Below, piece by piece: positions 37,582 to 46,477 of a DNA stretch of 47,402 nucleotides. Below the pieces are notes generated by a model, which ran no database searches, was not told the origin of the DNA, and saw only the letters and a program-made list of their open reading frames with translations. The position numbers and the translations under genes were made by a program. Numbering within the stretch: position 1 is the first letter of the stretch; every line of letters starts with the position of its first letter. This DNA is from Gammaproteobacteria bacterium (lineage in GTDB: Bacteria > Pseudomonadota > Gammaproteobacteria > Pseudomonadales > Azotimanducaceae): positions 1 to 47,402 of the forward strand of contig VYDB01000082.1 of the NCBI GenBank assembly GCA_009843635.1. The letters are read 5' to 3'.

Positions 37582-38010
37582 ATGGCCGTGGAGCGCACTT
37601 TATCCATCGTCAAGCCCGATGCGGTGGCCCGTAACCTCATTGGCGAGATCTACTCGCGCTTTGAACGCGGCGGCTTGAAGATCGTCGCCGCCAAGATGAT
37701 GCGGCTCGACAAGCCCCGGGCCGCAGGCTTCTACGCCGAACATGTGGGCAAGCCGTTTTACGAGGGGCTGTGCGCCTACATGACCTCCGGCCCCATCATG
37801 GTGCAGGTCTTGGAAGGCGAGGACGCCATCGCCTTGAACCGCCGGCTGATGGGTGCCACCAACCCGGCGGAAGCGGCGCCGGGCACCATCCGGGCGGACT
37901 TCGCCGAATCCCTGGACGCCAATTCGGTGCACGGCTCGGACGCCCCGGCGTCGGCCCTCCGCGAGATAGCCTACTTCTTCGAACCATCGGAGATCCTCTC
38001 CGGCCCTTGA
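37582..38010 (+). CDS. ndk: Nucleoside diphosphate kinase
   Basis: Moves gamma-phosphates between nucleoside triphosphates and diphosphates through a phosphohistidine. The 142-residue protein has [12 protein letters not shown] at the start, the Kpn-loop region, and the active His117 in NSVHGSDAP. Length and sequence are typical. GGAGA before the ATG supports the start. It opens the ndk-rlmN-rodZ-hisS-yfgM-bamB-der series; rlmN begins ten bases after its stop. Confidence 0.98.
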   Translation: MAVERTLSIVKPDAVARNLIGEIYSRFERGGLKIVAAKMMRLDKPRAAGFYAEHVGKPFYEGLCAYMTSGPIMVQVLEGEDAIALNRRLMGATNPAEAAPGTIRADFAESLDANSVHGSDAPASALREIAYFFEPSEILSGP

Positions 38011-38020
38011 GGCCGCCCCG

Positions 38021-39109
38021 ATGCGCAACCTATTCGACTACGACCGAACGGGGCTCGAAGCGGCCTTTCAAGCGGCGGGGCACAAGGCGTTTCGCGCCCG
38101 CCAGATCATGAAGTGGGTCTATCACCGCGGTGTTCGGGATTTCTCCGCCATGACCGATCTCGCCAAGAGCCTGCGCGCCTGGCTCGGGGAAACGGCGACC
38201 CTTGCGGTGCCGGAAGTGCGGTCCCGGCGCGACTCGGCGGACGGCACCATCAAGTGGGCGATGGGCATTGGCCAAGGCGATGCGGTGGAGACCGTGCTCA
38301 TACCGGAAGCGGGCCGCAACACGCTGTGCGTCTCCTCGCAAGCCGGCTGCGCGCTGGACTGCAGCTTTTGCGCCACGGGCAAGCAGGGCTTCAACGGCAA
38401 TCTGACCACGGCGGAGATCATCGGCCAGGTTTGGCTGGCCAACGAGGCGCTCAAGGCCGAGGGCCGGAGCGTGAGCAACGTGGTGCTCATGGGCATGGGC
38501 GAGCCGCTGCTCAACTTCGATGCGGTGATCCGCGCCGTCAATCTGATGATGGACGATCTGGCCTTCGGCATCTCCAAGCGCCGGGTGACGATTTCCACCG
38601 CCGGCGTCGTTCCGGCCATCTACGACTTGGCCGAGGTGAGCGACGTATCCTTGGCGGTATCCCTGCACGCGCCGGATGACGCGCTGCGTGACGAACTCGT
38701 GCCCATCAACCGCAAGTATCCCTTGAGGGAACTGCTCGCCGCCTGTCGCCACTACGTTGCGGGCCTCGGCGAACGCCGTTCCCTGACGGTGGAGTACACC
38801 CTGATCAAGGGCGTCAACGACAGCCTCGCCCAGGCGCGGGCGCTGGCGCGGCTGCTGCGCGGCCTGCGCTGCAAGATCAACCTGATCCCGTTCAATCCGT
38901 TCCCCGCATCGGGCTACGAGCGCCCCGGCGCCGGTACGGTGCGCGGCTTTCAAACCGCGCTCCTAGACGCCGGCTATGCGGCCATGCTGCGCACCACGCG
39001 TGGCGACGACATCGGCGCCGCCTGCGGCCAACTGACTGGTTCGGTCAATGACCGGACCCGGCGCCAGGCCCGCTATCTTGCGCGGTTGCAAGTGGCGCAG
39101 GCGAGTTGA
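38021..39109 (+). CDS. rlmN: Dual-specificity RNA methyltransferase RlmN
   Basis: A radical S-adenosylmethionine enzyme that methylates C2 of A2503 in 23S rRNA and A37 in some tRNAs. The 362 residues include the cluster motif CALDCSFC with Cys110, Cys114 and Cys117, the GMGEPLLN segment, and the mechanistic Cys335 in [12 protein letters not shown] near the C-terminus. The N-terminal RNA-binding domain ([14 protein letters not shown]) is present. pilF, which usually comes next in gammaproteobacteria, is absent; a short rodZ-like gene starts three bases downstream. Confidence 0.97.
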   Translation: MRNLFDYDRTGLEAAFQAAGHKAFRARQIMKWVYHRGVRDFSAMTDLAKSLRAWLGETATLAVPEVRSRRDSADGTIKWAMGIGQGDAVETVLIPEAGRNTLCVSSQAGCALDCSFCATGKQGFNGNLTTAEIIGQVWLANEALKAEGRSVSNVVLMGMGEPLLNFDAVIRAVNLMMDDLAFGISKRRVTISTAGVVPAIYDLAEVSDVSLAVSLHAPDDALRDELVPINRKYPLRELLAACRHYVAGLGERRSLTVEYTLIKGVNDSLAQARALARLLRGLRCKINLIPFNPFPASGYERPGAGTVRGFQTALLDAGYAAMLRTTRGDDIGAACGQLTGSVNDRTRRQARYLARLQVAQAS

Positions 39110-39111
39110 TC

Positions 39112-39489
39112 GTGGCCGAGGCAGGCGAAGGCCCCGGCGCGGCGCTGCAGGCGGCGCGCGAGGCGCAGCAGCTCAGCGTCCCCCAGGTGGCAGATCAGCT
39201 CAAGCTCTCTTCGGCGGTGGTGGCGGCCTTGGAGGCCAACGATTGGGATCGGCTGCCGGCGCAAGTGTTCGTGCGCGGCTACGTTCGCGCCTATGCCCGG
39301 CTGATGGGCTTGGATGACGAGGAATTGCTGGACAGCGAGCGGGGCGCCACGGGCGGTGAGGTCCGGGGTGAGTTTTCGGTGATCCACACGTTGGAAGGTC
39401 GGCGCGGCTTGGTTTGGTGGATCACTGGTGCCGTTGCCGCACTGGCCGCCGCCATCGCCGGCGCCTTGGCCATGTTCTCGGATCGATAG
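39112..39489 (+). CDS. Short RodZ-like helix-turn-helix membrane protein
   Basis: A 125-residue protein with an N-terminal RodZ-type helix-turn-helix (ALQAAREAQQLSVPQVADQL onward, about 11-72, including the PAQVFVRGYVRAYARLMGL helices). A single transmembrane segment (LVWWITGAVAALAAAIAGAL, about 100-119) follows and then three or four residues. Full RodZ (337 residues in E. coli) has a periplasmic beta domain that is missing here. It likely binds MreB through the cytoplasmic domain, as RodZ does. GTG 39112 is chosen as the first start after the rlmN stop. hisS begins two bases after the stop. Confidence 0.8.
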   Translation: MAEAGEGPGAALQAAREAQQLSVPQVADQLKLSSAVVAALEANDWDRLPAQVFVRGYVRAYARLMGLDDEELLDSERGATGGEVRGEFSVIHTLEGRRGLVWWITGAVAALAAAIAGALAMFSDR

Positions 39490-39491
39490 TC

Positions 39492-40757
39492 GTGGCCCGC
39501 CTAGTACGGGGCATGCGCGACGTGCTGCCGGACGAGACCCGGCGTTGGCGCGCGGTCGAAGAACAGATCGTCGATATCCTCGATGGCTTTGCGTACGAGG
39601 AATTGCGCCTGCCCTTGCTGGAGATGACCGAGCTCTTCGCCCGCAGCGTCGGCGCTTCGACCGACATCGTCGAAAAGGAGATGTACAGCCTCATCGACCG
39701 CGACGGCAACAGCATCTCGCTGCGTCCGGAGGGCACGGCTTCCTGCGCTCGGGCACTGCTGGAGAGCGGCCTGTTGCGCAACCAGGCGCAGCGGGTGTTC
39801 TACCGCGGCCCCATGTTTCGCCATGAGCGGCCGCAGCTGGGCCGCTTCCGCCAGTTCCACCAGGTCGGCGTGGAGGTCTTCGGACCGCCGGGGCCGGACG
39901 TGGACGCGGAGCTGATCCAGATCGGCACCGAGATTTGGCGGGCACTGGACCTCGCCGACGAGATTCAACTCGAGCTCAACACGCTCGGCGCACCAGCCGC
40001 TCGGGCCGCTTGGCGTGATGCCTTGGCCGCCTATTTGAGGCCGCACCGCGCGGCGCTCGATGCCGACAGCGCCCGCCGCCTGGACCGCAATCCGCTGCGC
40101 ATTCTCGACAGCAAGTCAGCGGCCACCCAGGCGCTGCTGGCGGATGCCCCCAGCTTCGACGACTACATCGATGACGAAAGCGCCGAGCACTTCGAGGCGC
40201 TCAAGGGGCTGCTCGATGAGTTGGGCATCGCCTATGTGCTGAATCCGCGCTTGGTGCGCGGATTGGACTATTACGGCCGGACGGTCTTCGAATGGACCAC
40301 CGGGCGCTTGGGCGCCCAAGGCACGGTCTGCGCCGGCGGACGTTACGACGGCCTCGTTGAGATCATCGGCGGCAAGCCGACCGCGGCGGCGGGTTTTGCG
40401 CTCGGGCTGGAGCGCGTGCTGTTGCTGCAGCAGGCGCTTCACGAGGCCGCCCCGGAGCCGCCGGTCGATGTCTATTGCTGCGTCCTGGAGCCGCGGTGGC
40501 AGGGCGTTGTCCTGGCTGCCGTGCAGCGGCTGCGGGAGGGACTGCCGGGGCTGCGCTTCCGCGTGCATGCCGGCGGGGGCAGCCTAAAGAGCCAGCTCAA
40601 GCGCGCCGATCAGTGCGGTGCCCGTTGGGCGCTGTTGTTTGGGGAAGATGAATTGAGGGACAATCGCATGGCGTGTAAGGATCTGCGCTCCGGCGCCCCC
40701 CAGGAGGTGCTGACCGCGCAGGCCGTCATTGAGCGTTTGCTCGGCGAGACGGCTTGA
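39492..40757 (+). CDS. hisS: Histidine--tRNA ligase
   Basis: A class II aminoacyl-tRNA synthetase of 421 residues (E. coli 424). Motif 1 is near the start, motif 2 is YRGPMFRHERPQLGRFRQFHQ (given here as separate parts RGPMFRHERP and GRFRQFHQVG), the histidine-A motif is LVRGLDYYGRTVFEW, and motif 3 is GFALGLERVLLL. The anticodon-binding domain ends the protein. GTG 39492 is chosen because homology (VARLVRGMRDVLPDE) begins there. ispG, the usual upstream neighbour, is missing. Confidence 0.97.
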   Translation: MARLVRGMRDVLPDETRRWRAVEEQIVDILDGFAYEELRLPLLEMTELFARSVGASTDIVEKEMYSLIDRDGNSISLRPEGTASCARALLESGLLRNQAQRVFYRGPMFRHERPQLGRFRQFHQVGVEVFGPPGPDVDAELIQIGTEIWRALDLADEIQLELNTLGAPAARAAWRDALAAYLRPHRAALDADSARRLDRNPLRILDSKSAATQALLADAPSFDDYIDDESAEHFEALKGLLDELGIAYVLNPRLVRGLDYYGRTVFEWTTGRLGAQGTVCAGGRYDGLVEIIGGKPTAAAGFALGLERVLLLQQALHEAAPEPPVDVYCCVLEPRWQGVVLAAVQRLREGLPGLRFRVHAGGGSLKSQLKRADQCGARWALLFGEDELRDNRMACKDLRSGAPQEVLTAQAVIERLLGETA

Positions 40758-40804
40758 GCGGGATGGAGACGATCCGATTTAGGACGCAATCAGGAGTGCG
40801 GTGA

Positions 40805-41515
40805 GTGTCCGACTATCTCAGTGAGGAAGAGCAGCTTGAGCGGCTGAAGAGCTGGTGGAGCACCAACGGGACCAGCCTGCTGACCGGCTTGGCCTTGGCC
40901 GTCGCCGGGCTGGTCGGGTGGCGTTGGTACGACCATTCGACCACCGAGGCGCGGGAGTCGGCATCGGACCTCTATGAGACCTTCCTGGCGGCGGAAGGCG
41001 ATGGGCGTGCGGCCTTGGCCGAACAGCTTGACCAGAACATCGAAGGCAGCGCCTACCAGGCGTTCACCCTGCTGCACAGGGCGCGCGAAGCCGTCGAGGC
41101 CGACAGCATCGAGGCGGCGGTGGCCTACCTGCAACGCGTCATCGACGCCGATTCCCCGAGTTCGCTCCAGGACCTGGCCCGCGTTCGCTTGGCCCGGTTG
41201 CATCAGCAGGGTGGCGACGGCGCGGCGGCGCTTGCCGTGCTGGCGGGCGTGCGCGGCAGCGGCTACCGGGGCCTGGCCCAGGAGCTTAAGGGCGACATTC
41301 ACGTGGAGCAGGGGGAGCGCGCCTTGGCCCACGAGGCTTACCGCTCCGCACGCCAGGAGATGGGCGACGACCGTAACCGGCCGATTCTGGACATAAAGAT
41401 CAACGACACCGCGCCGCCCGAGCAGCCCGAACCCCAAAGTGCGGAACCTGAGCCGGAGATCGCGGAGCCGGAGCCACAGCCACAGCCGGAGAGCGCGGAG
41501 GCCGTGCCGGAATGA
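40805..41515 (+). CDS. yfgM: YfgM-like tetratricopeptide membrane protein
   Basis: A 236-residue inner-membrane protein facing the periplasm. The cytoplasmic start SDYLSEEEQLERLKSWW is followed by one transmembrane helix (TSLLTGLALAVAGLVGW, 23-39) and a TPR-like helical domain with YQAFTLLHRAREAVEAD and ARVRLARLHQQGGD. YfgM associates with PpiD and the SecYEG translocon in E. coli. A proline- and glutamate-rich tail (from about residue 204) is unusual. CAGGAG upstream supports the GTG start. ATGA overlap with bamB. Confidence 0.9.
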   Translation: MSDYLSEEEQLERLKSWWSTNGTSLLTGLALAVAGLVGWRWYDHSTTEARESASDLYETFLAAEGDGRAALAEQLDQNIEGSAYQAFTLLHRAREAVEADSIEAAVAYLQRVIDADSPSSLQDLARVRLARLHQQGGDGAAALAVLAGVRGSGYRGLAQELKGDIHVEQGERALAHEAYRSARQEMGDDRNRPILDIKINDTAPPEQPEPQSAEPEPEIAEPEPQPQPESAEAVPE

Positions 41516-42822
41516 ACCAGTTGCTCGACAAAACTCCACTGCGCCGCTCCTCACTTGCCCGCATAGTGCCTTTGCTGGCCGTTGCCCTCCTAGCGGGTGG
41601 CTGCAGTTGGTTCTCCTGGATCCCCGGCATTGGCGGCAAGGACGACAAGGAGGACCAGCTCAAACCCGCCGAGCTGGTGAACTTTGAGCCCGAGGCGCGC
41701 ATCAGGCAACTGTGGCGCACCAAGATCGGCAAGGGATTGGGACGCAAGTACCTGCGCCTGGATCCAGCGCCCCTGGCGGATCGGATCATCGCCGCCGACG
41801 GCTACGGCACGGTGGAAGCCAGGGACCGCTTTTCCGGCAAGCGCGTCTGGCGCGCCCGCATCGGCCAGGAGGGACGATCCGACCGCTCCCCTAGGTCGGG
41901 CATGGGGCGCTTCGTGCCGCGAGTCCAGTTCAAGGTCTTTGATCGGCGGGATCCCAGCTTCGTCAGCGGCGGCGTCGGCGTCGGCGACGGCTTCGTGCTG
42001 ATCGGCACTACCGGCGGGGCGCTGGTGGCGCTGTCGGCAGCCGATGGCAGCGAGGTCTGGCGAACCCATGTGGGCGCGGAGATTCTCAGCCGGCCGGCGA
42101 CCGGCGACGGGGCCATATTCATCCAAACCATCGACGGGCGGCTGCTGGCCTTGGAGCAGACCGACGGCAGCGTGCGCTGGAGCTTCGACAACCAGGTGCC
42201 GGTGCTTACCCTGCGCGGCAGCGCCTCACCGGTGTTCAACGGTGACATCGTCTATGCCGGCTTTGCCAATGGCATGGTCGGCGCCATCCGCACCGGCAAT
42301 GGCGAACCCCTGTGGGAGCATCGGGTGATGCTGCCGGAAGGCCGTTCGGAACTCGATCGCATGGTGGACGTGGACGCCTCGCCCTTCATCAATGGCCCGC
42401 TGCTGTACGCGGTGTCCTACCAAGGGCGGCTGAAGGCGCTGCGCGTCGCCGACGGCGCCGCCGTGTGGCAGCGGGAAGCCTCAAGCTACTTGGACCTCGC
42501 CGTGGGATACGGCCAAATCTACGTGGTCGATGAAACCGATGCGGTGATCGCGATCGACGAGCAGACCGCCGAGGAGGTGTGGCGCCAGGAGGCGCTGTAC
42601 CGCCGCAAGCTCTCCAACCCGGCCGCCTTCAGCAACTACTTGGTGGTCGGTGACGACGACGGCTACCTGCACGTGCTAGCCCAAAGCGACGGCCGCTTTC
42701 TGGCCCGCCGCAAGCTTGATGGCGACGGCCTGCGCTCCGGCATGGCGGTGGTCGATGGGCGCACCCTCTACGTCCTCGGCAATTCCGGCTCCCTGCACGC
42801 CATCGAGATCGAGGCTCGGTGA
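41512..42822 (+). CDS. bamB: Outer membrane protein assembly factor BamB
   Basis: A lipoprotein of the BAM complex that folds beta-barrel proteins into the outer membrane. The 436-residue precursor has a signal with lipobox LAGGC and lipidated Cys31; Ser at +2 sends it to the outer membrane. Eight PQQ-like beta-propeller repeats follow, for example ALSAADGSEVWRTHVG and ALEQTDGSVRWSFD. It is about 45 residues longer than E. coli BamB, mainly from insertions near GQEGRSDRSPRSGMGRF. Order yfgM-bamB-der is canonical; the end overlaps der as GTGA. Confidence 0.97.
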   Translation: MNQLLDKTPLRRSSLARIVPLLAVALLAGGCSWFSWIPGIGGKDDKEDQLKPAELVNFEPEARIRQLWRTKIGKGLGRKYLRLDPAPLADRIIAADGYGTVEARDRFSGKRVWRARIGQEGRSDRSPRSGMGRFVPRVQFKVFDRRDPSFVSGGVGVGDGFVLIGTTGGALVALSAADGSEVWRTHVGAEILSRPATGDGAIFIQTIDGRLLALEQTDGSVRWSFDNQVPVLTLRGSASPVFNGDIVYAGFANGMVGAIRTGNGEPLWEHRVMLPEGRSELDRMVDVDASPFINGPLLYAVSYQGRLKALRVADGAAVWQREASSYLDLAVGYGQIYVVDETDAVIAIDEQTAEEVWRQEALYRRKLSNPAAFSNYLVVGDDDGYLHVLAQSDGRFLARRKLDGDGLRSGMAVVDGRTLYVLGNSGSLHAIEIEAR

Positions 42823-44225
42823 TACCCCAAATCGTGCTGGCTGGCCGCCCTAACGTCGGCAAATCCACTCTGTTCAATCGGCTCACCGGCAGCCGGGATG
42901 CCTTGGTCGCCGACGTGCCGGGCCTCACCCGTGACCGGCGCTACGGCCGCGCCCAGTTCGGCGGCAAGCCCTGCGTGCTGATCGACACCGGCGGATTGGG
43001 TGCGGACGGCGAGTTTGCCGATCTCATCGGCGAGCAGGCGGAGATGGCGTTGGCCGACGCCCACTGCGTGCTCTTCCTGGTCGATGCCCGGGCCGGGCTG
43101 ACCGCGGGCGATGAAGCCATTGCCGAGCAATTGCGGCGCAGCGGCAGGCGGGTGGTGCTGGTCATCAACAAGATCGACGGCCTCGATGCCGAAGCGGCGG
43201 GATCGGACTTCGCCCGCCTTGGCTTTGCCGACACCTACCGGATTGCAGCCAATCACGGCCGGGGGGTCGCCGCCTTAACCGCCTTCTTGGCGCGCCTTTT
43301 GCCGGAGGGGACGACGGTGCCGGAGACGGACCCGGATGCCATACGCACGGCCATCGTCGGCCGTCCCAACGTCGGCAAATCCACCTTGGTCAACCGGCTG
43401 CTCGGCGAGCAGCGCCAGATCGTCTTCGACCAGCCCGGCACCACCCGGGACGCCATCGAGATTCCCTACCAACGGCGGGGCGAGCGTTTTCTGTTGATCG
43501 ACACCGCCGGGGTGCGGCGCAAGGGCCGGGTCGAGGGCGTCGTTGAGAAGTTCTCCGTGGTCAAGGCGCTCGATGCCATGGAACGGGCCCACGTAGTGGT
43601 GCTGATGCTCGACGGCGAGGAGGGAGTGGTGGATCAGGATCTGCACGTCCTCAAGCTGGCCGCCGATGCGGGGGCGGGGTTGGTGGTGGCCGTCAACAAG
43701 TGGGATGCGCTCGGCAGCGATGAGAAGCGCCGCCGGCAAGTGGCCCTCGACCGCCGTCTCGACTTCATCCCCTGGGCGCCGCTACGCTTCATATCCGCCC
43801 TGCGCGGCCAGGGGGTGGGGCGCTTGATGGAGGAGGTGGTGGCCGTCTTTCGCCGCGGCCGGTTCGCCGTCAACACCGCCACCCTCAACCGGGCCCTGAA
43901 CGGCTTGGTTCGCGAGCACCCGCCGCCGTCGAAGCGCGGCCGGCCCATCAAGCTGCGCTACGCGCACAAGCTGGGCGAGCATCCGCCCCGCATCGGCATT
44001 CACGGCAGCCAAGCCGAAGCGCTGCCCGCCAGTTACGTGCGCTACTTGGAAAACGGCTTTCGGGAGGCCTTCGACCTGGTCGGCAACCCCGTCCGCCTAG
44101 CGCTGCGCAGCGGCGGCAACCCCTACGCCGGCAGAACCAACACCTTGACCCCACGCCAGCAGCGCAAGCGAACGCGCCTGGTGCGCCGCCGCAAGCTGCA
44201 GGATCGCAAGAAGAGCAAAGGTTGA
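42819..44225 (+). CDS. der: Ribosome-associated GTPase Der (EngA)
   Basis: An essential GTPase in 50S ribosome maturation with two consecutive G domains. G1 motifs are GRPNVGKSTLFNRL (from residue 9) and GRPNVGKSTLVNRLL (near 182), with DTGG/DTAG switch II motifs and NKID/NKWD base-recognition motifs. A C-terminal KH-like domain ends with a basic tail (RKRTRLVRRRKLQDRKKSK). The 468-residue length is slightly below E. coli (490). The GTG start overlaps the bamB stop. Confidence 0.98.
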   Translation: MIPQIVLAGRPNVGKSTLFNRLTGSRDALVADVPGLTRDRRYGRAQFGGKPCVLIDTGGLGADGEFADLIGEQAEMALADAHCVLFLVDARAGLTAGDEAIAEQLRRSGRRVVLVINKIDGLDAEAAGSDFARLGFADTYRIAANHGRGVAALTAFLARLLPEGTTVPETDPDAIRTAIVGRPNVGKSTLVNRLLGEQRQIVFDQPGTTRDAIEIPYQRRGERFLLIDTAGVRRKGRVEGVVEKFSVVKALDAMERAHVVVLMLDGEEGVVDQDLHVLKLAADAGAGLVVAVNKWDALGSDEKRRRQVALDRRLDFIPWAPLRFISALRGQGVGRLMEEVVAVFRRGRFAVNTATLNRALNGLVREHPPPSKRGRPIKLRYAHKLGEHPPRIGIHGSQAEALPASYVRYLENGFREAFDLVGNPVRLALRSGGNPYAGRTNTLTPRQQRKRTRLVRRRKLQDRKKSKG

Positions 44226-44282
44226 CGCGGGGTGTTGAAGGCAGAAAGATGTTGCGTTTCGCCGCCGAAGGAAAAGGATGAC

Positions 44283-45833
44283 ATGAGGGCAACGAATCTT
44301 GGATTTACTGGAAAACTCAATCAGCTAGCGACCGCCGTGTTGCTTACGGCATTGTGCTCCGCCGGTGCCCAGGCCTCGGATATCGAGCAGCAGTGCCATA
44401 AGCTGTACAGGCTGACGGACGTTTCCCACGCCATAGAACCGGGCATTCCGGTGGCTGCAAACGAGGAAATGCCCGCCCATTGCAAGGTGCGCGGGGTGGT
44501 CAATCGGGCCATTCGCTTCGAGGTCCGGTTGCCGATGGCAGGCTGGAACGGCCGCATGATGTTCACTGCCGTGGGCGGCTCGGCGGGGGTGATCGGCGAT
44601 ACCACCTCCCTGCTTGCCGACGGCTTCGCCATGGCGTCCACCGACACCGGGCATGAGATCAGCGAGGGCTTCGAGTTCTACCGGCAGCCGGAAGCGGCCA
44701 TCGACTACGCCTACCGGGGCGTTCACCTAGCCACCTTGGCGTCGAAGCGGGTCATCTCCGAGTTCTATGGCCGGGACATCGACCACGCCTATTTGACGGG
44801 TTGCTCAAACGGCGGCCGGGCGGCGCTGATGGAGGCGATCCGCTTCCCGGACGACTACGACGGCATCATCGCCGGTGCGCCGGCCTTCCGGTTCCAGGAG
44901 TTCGCCTCCTGGATGATCGCCATGCACCGCCTGCAGAGCGCCCATCCCCTGACCGATGAATCCCTGCTGCTGCTCGACAATGCCTCGCGGGAAGCCTGCG
45001 ACGGCATCGATGGCGTGGTGGACGGCGTGATCGACGACCCCCGCCTGTGCACCGCCGATGTGCTCGATCTCGATGCCTTGGCCTGCGCGGACGGGCAAGC
45101 CGAAGGCTGCCTGACCGAGGGCCAGATCGCCACCGCCCGCGGCCACTACCAAGACCTGACCAACGCCGCCGGCGAAGTGGTTTCCGCCGGTGTGCCGCCG
45201 GGTGCGGAGGCAGCCGGCGACTGGGCGTTCTGGATGCAGCCCCATGAACAATTCGGCGACGATTCCCCCATAGGCTCCATGGATGACATGGTGGCCTTGC
45301 TGATGCGCTACGAACCTGATTTCAACGTCGATGACTACGACCCGGCCGAAGACCGGGATCGGATCGCCGAGGTCACCACGCCCCTCGACGTGCGCACCGG
45401 CGATCTCTCCGAGTTCCGCGACCGCGGCGGCAAGCTGCTGATGTACCAAGGCTGGAACGACTATCCGCTGCGCCCGCAGCGGGCCATCGACTACCTGGGC
45501 AAGGTCGAGCAAGCCATGGGCGGGGCCGAGGCTACCAGCAGTTTCCTGCGCCTGTTCATGGTGCCCGGCATGACCCACTGCGCCGGCGGGCCTGGGCCTT
45601 GGCAGGTGGATTACGTCAAGCCGCTGGTGGCTTGGCGGGAGGAGGGCAAGGCCCCGGAGCGGATCGTCGGCACCCAGCCCGGCCCGGTTGAATTCGATCA
45701 CTTGGCGCCGGACGCCAGGGCCGTTCAGCCGCATCGCTTCACCCGGCCCCTGTGTCCCTATCCTGAATACGCCAAGTACAGCGGGGACGGCGATCAGAAC
45801 GACGAGCGCAACTTCGATTGCGTGAGCCCCTAG
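44283..45833 (+). CDS. Secreted tannase/feruloyl esterase family protein
   Basis: A 516-residue exported hydrolase with a Sec signal peptide (about residues 1-31, ending AGAQA). The CS-D-HC motif of the tannase family is complete: Cys174-Ser175 in TGCSNGGRA, Asp393 in GWNDY, His432-Cys433 in GMTHC. A calcium-loop-like DGIDGVVDGVIDD lies at 240-252. The family includes feruloyl esterases, tannases and MHETase; substrate is not predictable. GAAGGAAAAGG before the ATG at 44283 supports the start. It follows der by 57 bases and has lower GC at its 5' end, so it may be a later addition. Confidence 0.9.
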   Translation: MRATNLGFTGKLNQLATAVLLTALCSAGAQASDIEQQCHKLYRLTDVSHAIEPGIPVAANEEMPAHCKVRGVVNRAIRFEVRLPMAGWNGRMMFTAVGGSAGVIGDTTSLLADGFAMASTDTGHEISEGFEFYRQPEAAIDYAYRGVHLATLASKRVISEFYGRDIDHAYLTGCSNGGRAALMEAIRFPDDYDGIIAGAPAFRFQEFASWMIAMHRLQSAHPLTDESLLLLDNASREACDGIDGVVDGVIDDPRLCTADVLDLDALACADGQAEGCLTEGQIATARGHYQDLTNAAGEVVSAGVPPGAEAAGDWAFWMQPHEQFGDDSPIGSMDDMVALLMRYEPDFNVDDYDPAEDRDRIAEVTTPLDVRTGDLSEFRDRGGKLLMYQGWNDYPLRPQRAIDYLGKVEQAMGGAEATSSFLRLFMVPGMTHCAGGPGPWQVDYVKPLVAWREEGKAPERIVGTQPGPVEFDHLAPDARAVQPHRFTRPLCPYPEYAKYSGDGDQNDERNFDCVSP

Positions 45834-45850
45834 TTGCAGAGGAGAGCCTT

Positions 45851-46477
45851 GTGGCAGAAGAACTGGTTTTCTACACCAACCCCCAATCCCGGGGCCAAAT
45901 CGCCCGCTGGATGCTGGAGGAGGTCGGCGCGCCCTACCGGGTGGAGCCCGTGCGCTACGGCGATGAAATGAAGTCGCCGCCCTATCGGCAGATCAACCCG
46001 ATGGGCAAGGTGCCCGCCATTCGCCATGGCGACCAAGTGGTGACCGAGACGGCGGCCATTTGCGCCTACCTGGCCGACGCCTTCCCGGAAGCGGGCCTTG
46101 CCCCGCCCGCGGATCAGCGAGGCGCGTACTACCGTTGGCTCTTCTTCGGCGCCGGTCCCCTCGAGGCGGCGGTCGCCAATAAAACCATCGGCTTCGAGCC
46201 GAGCGCCGATCATGAGATGACGCTGGGCTTCGGCAATCTCGGCACCGTGATGGACGTCCTGGAGGCCGAATTGACCGCCCGGGAGTACATCGCAGGCGAC
46301 CGTTTCACCGCAGCGGACGTTTACATCGGGGCGCACATCACTTGGGGCGTGAACATGATGCACACCTTGGAGAAGCGGCCCGCGTTCATCGACTACGCGG
46401 AGCGGATGAACGCCCGCCCAGCCCAGCAACGGGCCAGTGCGCTCGACGAGGAGCTAGCCTCGAAACTGGAAGTCTAG
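45851..46477 (+). CDS. Glutathione S-transferase family protein
   Basis: A 208-residue GST starting VAEELVFYTNPQSRGQIARW from a GTG with GAGGAG upstream. The glutathione-site stretch GKVPAIRHGDQVVTETAAIC and the C-terminal ALL-helix box YIAGDRFTAADVYIG are present. Ser-Arg at the start of helix 1 (PQSRG) suggests a serine-type catalytic residue. It differs clearly from the GST at the left end. Linked to the tannase-type hydrolase by 17 bases. Its TAG lies in a CTAG shared with the convergent peptidase gene. Confidence 0.9.
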   Translation: MAEELVFYTNPQSRGQIARWMLEEVGAPYRVEPVRYGDEMKSPPYRQINPMGKVPAIRHGDQVVTETAAICAYLADAFPEAGLAPPADQRGAYYRWLFFGAGPLEAAVANKTIGFEPSADHEMTLGFGNLGTVMDVLEAELTAREYIAGDRFTAADVYIGAHITWGVNMMHTLEKRPAFIDYAERMNARPAQQRASALDEELASKLEV

